Shown: positions 26,465 through 35,366 of the stretch, one piece after another
How the letters are laid out: each line of letters starts with the position of its first letter
Numbering within the stretch: position 1 is the first letter of the stretch
Program-made: the position numbers and the translations under genes
The notes under the pieces: model-generated
What the model saw: only the letters and a program-made list of their open reading frames with translations
Told to the model about the DNA's origin: nothing
Databases searched by the model: none
Assembly: GCA_022885665.1 (NCBI GenBank)
Contig: JAGQDJ010000058.1
Location: 124,342-188,341, forward strand
Direction of reading: 5' to 3'
Source: Triops longicaudatus
Lineage: Eukaryota; Arthropoda; Branchiopoda; Notostraca; Triopsidae
Length of the DNA: 64,000 nt

Positions 26465-27268
26465 TTACATAATTTCTTGTCTGCTGATAATATTCATCGA
26501 GATAGCAGAGGTGCAATTCAGGCATTCGCCGTAGATCTTATTTGCCATAAGGCGACTAGTCGGCAGTCCTTGAAGCCACTAAATAGTAAACGTTACTATT
26601 TGGAAAATTAAATTTAGTGATGGTGATGGTTTACGTCATAAAGGCAGGATGCGTGATACTGGCGATTGCAGCGATCATCATCGCACATTACAGACGGAGC
26701 TTCTCCTTCTAAACGAAAACTGAAACAAATCCCGCACTCAATCTCCCAAGTATCCTCGTCCTGTACCACGGGACGTGGGAGTTCAAAACCGAATGCCTTC
26801 TCCAGGTTCTCGACGATAGACAACTCTTCTTCCCAGTCCTTTACCGAAAAATGTTTTATTTTAATTTCTAATTGAAAAAAAAAACTCGGGGTGTAGTACT
26901 TTACCAACTCTAAGGTGAGAAGTTTGGATTCTAATTGCTTAATTGCACTATCGGGACCTATAGGTGTTATAGCCGGAAAATATGTGGGCTGACGAGGGTC
27001 GACTCGGATTGACAACGATATGTTATTCTCTAGATTTAAATTCTAGTTATTAAAAAGTTTACTTAAAAGTCACATAATCTTACTAAGAACTATTCGGCGA
27101 AGAGTGTCTTTCCTTTTTGGATATTCCGGTTCTAGCACCCATGCGTTCTTATCCAAATCATCCATAAGATTCCAGAACTGTTGAAACTGATGTAAAGTCT
27201 CCTCAAATTCCGTGTATACAAACTTAAAGTCCGCATTCTTTGAGAGAAAAAATTAGTCGTTAGGAAGT

Positions 27269-27349
<81 letters not shown>

Positions 27350-28062
27350 TACACATAAAAACACGTTTTTGTAATACAGGCTGCCAGAGCATCGAAAAAT
27401 CGTCCGGTAAATCCGTCGTAATATGCGGTGGCGACACGGGATAACCGTCGTTAAGTTGTAAGGTGATCAGATGGGTTCTTCCTCCGATATCTTTCGCCTG
27501 CAAGACAATACTTCGCATATCCGTCCCGAAATTTACACACTTGTCCCACCCAATTTTGCGAACTTCGGACATCAGTGTCAGATAGTCGGTTGACTTGCAG
27601 AGTAAATTTTCACCCAAGTTTGGTTGCTTCTCTTCCAAGCCAACCTGGCATTACGAAATAACACGACAAATGATAACGCTCTTAACTTTTTTACATTAAA
27701 TTTACTATTAGCGACTCCAATTTGCATACCACATCTTCGACCGTTCTGCAGCCTGCGACTATCTGAAGTGAAATGTGAAAAGTTAATTAATTTTGATACT
27801 AGTGCTACTACTTCTTTTATATTAGTGTCCGCATTCGTCAAAACCTGGTGAAGCTCCCATGAAACCGAAACACCAATATTAGTCAATGAATTGTCTTCAG
27901 AAATCCGCAAAAAGAATGTATAGCTCGCAGTCTATGCAATGGACGAGAGAAAAAAATTATAAAAATGAATTTAAACAAAGATATTCGAAACCATACTGGA
28001 GTTTCTAACATTCCCTGAAAAGCCTTATTACGAGAATCCTGCGGCAGCAATATAACCGGCAT
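26465..28062 (-). CDS. FANCL: E3 ubiquitin ligase FANCL
   Basis: RING-type ligase of the Fanconi anaemia core complex that mono-ubiquitinates FANCD2/FANCI during crosslink repair. Start at 28062; the first exon (28062-27997) gives MPVILLPQDSRNKAFQGMLE, like the family's LLPQ...F/YEGF start. Middle exons carry IGWDKCVNFGTD and HLITLQLNDGYPVSPP (UBC-RWD region), then NISLSIRVDPRQPTYFP. The C-terminal RING has CGIC, MCDDDRCNRQYHASCLYD and, in a last exon ending at the TAA at 26465-26467, a segment starting WLQGLPTSR and containing GECLNC, so all zinc ligands are present. Reading past the splice donor at CLYD would give a false His-rich end. One intron holds a TA repeat. Head-to-head with ACTMAP. 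Confidence 0.93.
27273..27344. repeat. (TA)36 dinucleotide microsatellite
   Basis: 72 bases of uninterrupted TA inside a FANCL intron of about 140 bases (27243-27382), so the repeat is more than half of the intron. Length is likely to vary between individuals. Confidence 0.97.
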
Positions 28063-28209
28063 ACTTTCTCGCGCTCTCGAGTTTCGTTTCGTACCTTACG
28101 GAATTCCTCCAGAGGTCACTTTGCGCTATGTGATTCTTACACTTTATGTGTGTTTATGAAGCAACTCATTAAGTTGTTCCTGATTTATATTCCTTATTGT
28201 TTAGCGAAG
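28063..28209. promoter_or_regulatory. Shared FANCL/ACTMAP upstream region
   Basis: Only 147 bases separate the FANCL start (28062, leftward) from the chosen ACTMAP start (28210, rightward), so both promoters must overlap here. No TATA box is evident. Confidence 0.5.
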
Positions 28210-29193
28210 ATGTTTACAGCACCAGCTCCACCTCCTCCTCCATTAAATCTCAGCAAAGAAACTTCAAAAATCTCTTCAAATCGTGAAGTAAACAGCGATT
28301 TGACGGCGGAGAGCGACAGAAACTATTTAACCGCTGTGCGGCGCTGGGTGGTGGGAACTTCGAACGAAGGCAACCGCATTTACGGATACTGGCAGAATTT
28401 GCCCTCAGTTCTGCAAGAAGGCCCCCAGTATATCATATCACATTAACTGTTTAACTGTCACTCGTATTTAAGAGATTTTTAGTCTTATTTTGTGTCATTT
28501 AGATGTGGACTTGTATGTCTGAGCATGGCTTCTTATTTCGTAGCAAGAGAACGTGCCGGAATCCCTGTTACAACCATTTTTGAAACGGCTAAAGCGAGAA
28601 ATTATACCAAATTGGGAGAAATGTTCTCTGCGCATGATATGGCTGAATTAGCCACAGAAATATTACAATGTCCAGCGAAAGCAGTTAAAGATTTGCTTGA
28701 CGACCATGCGCAGGTTACGGAAATCTTGCTCGGAAATCGCGTCATTTTAGTGCCGTAAAAAGTCATCCTTTTATTTTATGTTTCATTCGTTTAATATTTC
28801 CTTTTTCTACAACTCAGTTATGATGCAGATTTTAATCACGAGCCCTGCTGTACAAAGGGTCTTCGAGCGCACTGGGCCATCGTGCATGGGTTTGCTGTTG
28901 CTTCAAATTCGTGCACGGAGGACTTCGCAATGGAAGCCACGGATGATCCTTTTGTGTTTAAGCTTAGTGCAACGTCAGTCTCTAATTCGATAAAACTTGA
29001 CAGTGGAATGGACTTCGCTGTTTTTGCACGACAGGGGAAAAGTCGACATTTGGGCTGCTGGTCATTGACCCAGTTAAGCAAAAGCAATAGAAATCTAGTC
29101 ATTGTTGATACAAAAAGAAGTCCGGAAGATTATATTTTGCCAGCGGAAGGCATAGCGCAAACTCTGTGTAATTGGACAGTTGTCCTAGGATAG
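28210..29193 (+). CDS. ACTMAP: Actin maturation protease homologue (ACTMAP, former C19orf54/UPF0692)
   Basis: Cysteine aminopeptidase that removes the acetylated N-terminal Met or Cys of immature actin. Three exons (28210-28427, 28503-28754, 28818-29193) splice to exactly 282 codons. Family signatures: PSVLQEGPQCGLVCLSMA, where the Cys after EGPQ (codon CA|A TGT across intron 1) is the expected nucleophile; GEMFSAHDMAELA; and PYDADFNHEPC followed by GLRAHWAIVHG with the likely catalytic His. Near the N-terminus, APAPPPPPLNL is a short polyproline run; in vertebrates the proline-rich head is tied to profilin-actin recognition. An in-frame ATG at 28156 would add 18 residues; 28210 puts the polyproline at the N-terminus as in relatives. 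IFT43 follows 154 bases downstream in tandem. Confidence 0.92.
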
Positions 29194-29347
29194 GGTAATA
29201 TCGCAGTGTGATTTGTTTATTCCCCTTTCACCTGCTTCACCTGTCGGTTATTGCCTTCGGGAAAATGCGTGTGTTACCATAGTAACTTGACCATAACAGC
29301 ACCCAAAGCTTGCGACGGTTTGTAACTTTGAAAATAACGAAAATAAA

Positions 29348-30012
29348 ATGTTTCAATTTTCACCGAAAAAGCAACTGGATTCCGCAAAAGCGTCGTCCCG
29401 TTCACAGAAATTCGGAGGATGGGCCGATGAGAACCACAAATCTGGCTCTGCTTCGGTCTTCAGGTATTCTCTTTTAAGTAAATAGTTGCGAAGCTGAAAT
29501 TGTTATTTAGCGACCGCTTGTTGAGCTCCGTTCCAAACACCAGGACGTTGGAAGATGACGATGGTAAATTAACGTATTCAAACGAAATGCTTTTGTCATA
29601 ATAATATTTCAAAAGCGCCGGATGCTCTTGACATTCCCGAACTGGACCGCGTACAAGAAGAAGAATTAACAGCTCAAGTAGCGAAAGCACCTAAGTATGC
29701 GTTCTTCTCAAGTTCAAGTGCAAATTAATCCAACAACTCGTTAGTGTCACCTTTAATCGGGTAGCCACTTACAAGGAATTGGATAACGATTTAGTAGCTC
29801 GCGGAGCTTTCTCGTTTCTGGAGGAAGTGGACCTGTCTCTTTTAACGCGAAGTATTGCTCCCGAAGCTAGCCTCAAAGAAGTACCTTTCATTACAATATA
29901 AAATCCCAGCACTAAAATACAATTCAACTAGCCTGACATTCCTTGGACCTTTGACACTCTCTTCGCTGAAATCGCGTCAGAAAAGAAGATTTCACCGAAA
30001 CATGGGATGTAA
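29348..30012 (+). CDS. IFT43: Intraflagellar transport protein 43
   Basis: Small subunit of IFT complex A, needed for retrograde transport in cilia. Five exons (29348-29463, 29511-29563, 29616-29694, 29745-29880, 29932-30012) join to 155 codons, 154 residues. Family signatures are FGGWADEN early, DIPELDRVQEEELTAQVA in the middle, then VATYKELDNDLVARGAFSFL and VDLSLLTRSIAPEASLKE, and DTLFAEIASE at the end. Introns are about 47-51 bases, among the shortest in the window. Its presence implies ciliated cells in the organism. The stop lies 135 bases from the SDHD stop, tail-to-tail. Confidence 0.9.
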
Positions 30013-30147
30013 ACATGCCCATCGCACAATTCAATACAACTATTTTTATTTACTACTCTTTATTTCACTTTCATGTAACGCAAAAAGTATCTTAACAGCT
30101 CTATTCCGCTCCGTATTCCCTTTTAATTACAGAAAAAACACCACGCT

Positions 30148-30949
30148 TTACAGTTTCCACAGCATCTTGATCGCATTTGTCAGTCCCACGTCGGAGTAGT
30201 TGAAATAAAACAGACCTCCCAATGTGAACGCAGACAAAGCATAAGTTAAGGCTAACGCCAACTTGGCCACGGTAGCTCCGACTACTTTAGGACGGGCATA
30301 ATCAACCGCAATAGCTTCAATGCCCCTATAGGCGTACGAAAGACCGAAAATTAGCACCAAGTACGATAAAACAGAGTAAATGCTTTTACCAATGGGAGTG
30401 GATGACAAGGGACAACGCCAGCGCGTAATCCATTATGGGGCTTGGGCATACGAAAGCAGCCGGGACAATTCCCATAAGGGCCACGCTCAAAATACGCTCG
30501 GCTTTCCACAAGCCAGTGTGATCATGTTGAGACCTCTCCACCTGCGTGGCTGCAAATCGCACAGGTGCGGCCACAGCAGTTAGACTGGGTTTCAATAGGA
30601 CGTTGCTGCTCCATGGATATTGATGATGATGGACATTATTGATGTACAGAGCTGAAGTAGTAGCCTTATGCCGACTTAAGCTGGCGAGGGTTGGATTTGT
30701 ACAGTGTAATTTAAGGGCCTGTCCTGGAACGAAAATTACGCAAGTTAGGATAATACAAGAAAACACAAACGCAGTGAGTTACGTAACGGGCGTCCGAAAA
30801 TACCCTAACAGACAAAGCTTAAAACCACTAACTGAGCAAATATTTTATTTTCATGTGTTTAACTTGTGTAATTTTATCAAGATGCGAAATATCTTCTTCT
30901 AAATACCTTTAATTGTGGACCTAAAGCCAAGAGCAGTAAAAGACGCCAT
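30148..30949 (-). CDS. SDHD: Succinate dehydrogenase cytochrome b small subunit
   Basis: Membrane anchor (CybS) of mitochondrial complex II. Three exons (30949-30907, 30723-30390, 30325-30148) give exactly 185 codons. The N-terminus MASFTALGFRSTIKG plus a long basic region suits a matrix-targeting presequence. The mature part has TGLWKAERILSVALMGIVPA, MDYALALSLVIHSHWG (His region for haem contact and the family DY pair), then IAVDYARPKVVGA and a C-terminal end FNYSDVGLTNAIKMLWKL, which is the conserved family ending. Head-to-head with the GPATCH2-like gene, 176 bases between the two ATGs. Confidence 0.95.
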
Positions 30950-31125
30950 GATTAGTCTACACGAATACAAATATTGGAGGAAATGAATGGAAGTTTCCGT
31001 GGTAACGAATCAGCCTTGTGTCCGCAGTTCACGATTTCGTATCTCGGTTTCTTTATTATTAGTCCTGTAAACAAAGGAATTGGCAAGATCTTTGGTAACC
31101 TGTTAGTTGTGATCCTAGGAAAAAA
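30950..31125. promoter_or_regulatory. Shared SDHD / GPATCH2-like upstream region
   Basis: 176 bases between divergent start codons. No TATA box recognised. Confidence 0.45.
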
Positions 31126-33156
31126 ATGGACGCATTAGCTCAGGATCTCGCGATGGCATTAAGTGACACAACTGACACACGCTCAGCTGGTTCGAGCCAA
31201 GTAAGCTTTCGTCAACCGCGACCTCGCAGGCACAAAACTCGTTTGCCTAGTAAAAGTCTTTCGACAGAGAATTTGGTCGGTAAGAAGATTTTTTTAACCA
31301 TTTTTGCATTACAATGAAAGACATAAAACGTATATTTCCCTCGTGCATTTCGTTGTCTAGTGCACGATCCGTGTAGCAGCGACGACGAAAAAACGTTGCA
31401 GCAGGGCTCGCAGTGTCCTATTCGCCGTCATTCCGACAGCGACGAACCCGAGCCTAGTTTTAAGGCTCCCTTTGGCTCACTCTCGGCTCCTTATAGGGTA
31501 AAACCTTTGCTGAGCTTGTGCGTAAGATCTCCAATTAATGGACCGGCCCTTTTCACGCTACCACAGTCTGTGGCTTTGGATCCAGGCTCCAACTCGGTTA
31601 ACGCACTGCAGAAGAGATTTCTGCAAGCGAAACTGTTGGCAGAATCGGATTCTGTTAATGAAAATGTTGCCTCCTTTCGCCCACATACGCGAAAGTAGGC
31701 TAAAATTTGTTCTCGTTTGCGTTGTCTCCCAAATTCACGAATTTCATTTGTATTGTTATTAGAAAGAGACGCTTTAAAAGGATGGCAGTGGATCCCACTC
31801 CGTCCTCGCCCACCAAAGAGTTGGAAGCACAGTCAAAATCAGACGGTCATAGCAGTCCTCTGTATGCCAGAAATGTCCACAGGAAAAAAAGAGTCTCGAA
31901 ATCGAGCAAAGATAAGTACGGGGTCGTACAGTGTGGCAAACGTAAGCGGAGTACACGAGAACGCAGCTTAGAATGCGAAGCGCTGCTAAGTGACGTAGCG
32001 CAACGAAAACAGGAGATGGAAGAAGGCATGGAGTGCGATGCAGAAGCGAACAGGTAATTTAAATGCGATGTCGACGGCCTGTAAAGTTATTAAATTAGAT
32101 TAAGGTAATTTTAGTAAACTTCCAAGCTAAGTTCTGAAATTTAGAAATAGTAATAAGTAAAAAAGTAGCTCTTACAAAGTAAAATAGTAATGCACATTTG
32201 TTTTAGTGATGCTGGATTAGCGAGTAGTACTAGTAGCTTAAGCGGCTCAGAAAGTGACGCTGGGTTTTATACAAACGACGAAGGACGCGAAGCTGATGAT
32301 GAGCAAAGTGATTGGTTCCAAGAACCGGGACCAACATGGGGTCTACCTGGAATGGATTTCTGGTGGGAAGATGGGGGCGCGAAAGGCGAAGAGCGTGAAG
32401 AGGGATTTTCCACAGATGTTCTTAAGCAGCGGATGCAGCATTTACGGGAGCGAATGGTAAGATTTATACTGATAAATGTGCATAAATTCAGTTTTGTCTC
32501 TTCATTGTGAAAAGCCTGGAAGAGAAATCAGGGCAGGGCATCGAAAGCTTGGCGAACAAAGAGGACCAGGTTTCAGCATTCGTACTTCAGCCAATGAAAA
32601 ACTTTCACGCTTTTTGCGGGACCCTGGTCAATCAGAACTACGGTAAAATAATTTTTAGTAACAATAATCCAACGAATCATTATGGGTCTCTCTGCTGCTA
32701 GACTACACCCAATGCAGAAAAGTGAACGGGACCAACTAGGTCACTTGGCGACGCTGTACTCGCTAACGATGAAAAGTGAAGGTTCACAAGGGTTGCAGTG
32801 CCCGGTTTTGACCAAAACAAGGTAACAAAGAAAAATAAATCTAAAAAAAATATACATAAATCAATTGTATATTTTGAGTTGCTTTTTCAATTTACACTTT
32901 CCCATACAAAACAGTTCTTTAATAGGATCTCCATACATATTGCACCCGATTCTTATGACATTTCTCATTACTTTCTAGCAATACTATGCAAGCCGTTCCG
33001 TTAGAACCTCGCGTAGCAGGCTTGGCACGCAATGGAGCCTTGAATGACTTCAAGAGACGCAAAAGAATTTCGCCGTTGCCACCTGACGCAGACACTTCTG
33101 GCCGGTTTGAAACATTGTGTTCCACAGCTGCAGAGAAGAGTCCGACTATGTCGTAA
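31126..33156 (+). CDS. GPATCH2/GPATCH2L-type nuclear protein lacking a G-patch
   Basis: Start MDALAQDLAMALSD resembles the family opening (E-LVHDLVSALE). Further hallmarks are Arg/Lys-rich RKRRFKRMAVD and the acidic block GFYTNDEGREADDEQSDWFQ followed by GLPGMDFWWEDG. Downstream, the exon 32516-32643 reads with LSRFLRDPGQSELR, spliced into LHPMQKSERDQLGHLATLYS, then a basic FKRRKRISPLP and an end AAEKSPTMS, which is like the C-terminus of vertebrate GPATCH2L. No G-patch (GLG-rich) motif is encoded before the stop at 33154-33156. GPATCH2 is reported to act with the helicase DHX15 through its G-patch, so function here is uncertain. Several splice junctions were inferred from frame and consensus. 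Confidence 0.82.
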
Positions 33157-33225
33157 TTTTCGACAGGGGATTTTTTTTAACTCGTAAACCTGGGAGGGGG
33201 GAACACCGCATACGATAAAAATGTT

Positions 33226-34729
33226 TCAGTTGTGATACATCTTGACCAGACAGCTCGTAATTGTTTTCATGTAGCGTTCCCACACGTTACGTATTTGAGC
33301 GTCACTGTTTAAAATTAAAAGAAATAAAATACAAAGAAATCTCAATTCAAAGTGAAATTTACTGGTTCAGTAAGTGGCTGGCATGTTGCCCATACTGGTC
33401 AAGGAACAAGCGTAGATCGCGGGGAGTCCAGCGAGCTTGCCGGAAAGGTTCGATACAACGTTCTACCAAGTCCGTGAAAAGAGACTTGAGTTCTCGTGAA
33501 CGGTTTAAGCTGCAAGCTAGCTGAACAAGGCTGCGAGAATGTGACTTAAACGAGCTCTCCAACTCGTAATAGACTTTCTCGCCTAACTGTCCTTTTAGTG
33601 ATCCACAAACGAGCCTGAAAGGGAAAAAAAAAGAATTTTGTAAATCTTTTCCCACGACCTTAGTAATGGGAAAAGTGGTCTCGAAGATGTATGTATGTAA
33701 ATCTTCTCTCTTTCCGTACTGCTTGTGTTCCTTTTCTTTATCGAGCAGAATCCTGACATCGCGTAAGTCAGTTAAAAATTCACGGTCGACGTCCAAATTG
33801 GTTTCCGTAGCACTGACATCTTCGTTATTGTCTAACTTGTGGTCTTTATTACGAGCTATATCGAGAGAAGTCCAATTATCCATGATAACATGAGAGCAGT
33901 GGTAGAAATCGGAAAAAGTCAAATACTGCAACTTTCTTTTGTTGGTTTCAAAGCGGTTACATGAGAGGAATACAACCGCAGCGTACTTCCTATTTAAATA
34001 AAATCTCGTATCCATTTTTTTAATTCCGATATTTTTTAGACTTACTTCGCGAGTTCTTTCGATAATAAAAACCAAGTCTCAATGTTGCGAACCACGTCGC
34101 CAGGCATTTCTTCCACGACCTTGTGCACTCGTTTGACGTTGTCAAATTGTCGACTATAGAGGGTCATTTTAACTTAAAGAAGACAAGAACGACAGTGATG
34201 AAAAACATACCGACAGGATTTCAGGGATTTGTCCGTTTTTTCTCCTACTTCATCCAAATCTTTGCGATTACGTGACGAGAGTTTCTTGCCTAAAATTTCC
34301 CGTACAACGCTGTCGTCTAGTGCATAATACCTACGGCAAGGAAACATATAATTTTGCAAACTCGAATTTCATAGTGCAAACTTTTCTATTATCATTCGTT
34401 GAGTATCTGCATCCATCTGGAAGGACCATTCCTCCGACAATTTAACAGGGGTGTGCAAGAGTTTTTCGAGAAGAAAGAATGTACGGAAATGGTCCAAGAC
34501 GTCCGACATTAATATTTCAGGAGTTGTCCCGTATTGTTGCAAGACACCCCGTTTCTGTAATACCTCTGACGCTTCGGTAGCTAGAATCGGAAGATCATTA
34601 TTAGAATGGTTCCTAAACGAATTATATTTGCAATAAATAACAACCTGAATAGCCATCTACCCACAACTGGAAAACTTCAGCATCAATTATAGTTGAACTC
34701 CCGACAAAAATATCAACTTCAGTATACAT
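33226..34729 (-). CDS. FIBP: Acidic FGF intracellular-binding protein
   Basis: Homologue of FIBP, a mainly helical intracellular protein first described as a binder of internalised FGF1; its biochemical role is not well defined. Start at 34729 gives MYTEVDIFVGSSTIIDAEVF, the family start. Further matches are DVLDHFRTFFLLEKLLHTPVKL, YYALDDSVVREILGKKLSSR, SCR then RQFDNVKRVHKVVEEMPGD, and FSDFYHCSHVIMDNWTSLD. The frame seems to end at 33359, but a GT donor in the codons just before it leads to a last exon giving NVWERYMKTITSCLVKMYHN and a TGA at 33226-33228, matching the family end. Convergent with the GPATCH2-like gene, 69 bases between stops. Confidence 0.93.
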
Positions 34730-35366
34730 ATTTCTAGTAATCGTAAACACTATTGATTTCTTTTTGGCGACAATATTTATTCACAAGAGAAGTTATACAG
34801 CAATGTTTATTACAATGGAAGAAAATTCGACGATAGGTGGCTGTCGCGTAATAAATCGCCACATGGTGGTGCCACGTTCGTTACTTTAACAAGTTTTTTG
34901 GCAATCGGATTGAAACGCGCATCTTCAATTCATGTATTTAGCATTTTCAACCGTCTGGGGCAATGTTTACTATTATTATTATTAAAAGTATTATGGTTAT
35001 TTTTGCCCAGTTTGTGGAACCGCTAAGAATAAGAGATTAATGGAAGTTTGTTCAGTCGTTACACAATTGTATTAAACTACATCTTAACTGTCATATTTAA
35101 ATGGGTATTCCTGATCAATTTAAAATACTTTTTTATTTCACGTTGCGTATCTTTTGAAGGCCGCTGTCGAGATATTCATCCAGGCCTACTTGATGGATCG
35201 TTTCCAAAACGGCTCTAATTATGGTGTCATACGTTGCGTACACACTGTAAAAAATAATGTAAACGAAGCGACCTTAAGAAATGGATTAATTATGTGCGAA
35301 ATGTATATTACGAAATTTCTACCCCTCTCTGAAAGGACTGAAATGTGGTTCCCAGTACGTACGGGT
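34730..35366. other. Intergenic, FIBP 5' to SLC9B 3'
   Basis: AT-rich sequence with an ATT/TTA-rich patch near 34971-34990. A plus-strand open frame at 35154-35414 runs into the SLC9B coding end and looks like a chance frame. No gene recognised. Confidence 0.4.

Noticed and set aside
26614..26640. FANCL ending in VNHHHH
   Set aside because: This is read-through of a splice donor after CLYD; a downstream exon restores the RING end with GECLNC.
27270..27350. Repeated Tyr-Ile peptide in a FANCL frame
   Set aside because: It is translation of the intronic TA microsatellite.
32507..32701. Frame starting KSLEEKSGQGIESLANKED in the GPATCH2-like gene
   Set aside because: Joining the preceding exon at its donor gives a different frame (LSRFLRDPGQSELR) that continues into the next conserved exon.
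33359..33380. FIBP C-terminal truncation at HASHLLNQ
   Set aside because: A GTAAAT donor lies just before the stop and a last exon gives the conserved WERYMKTITSCL end.
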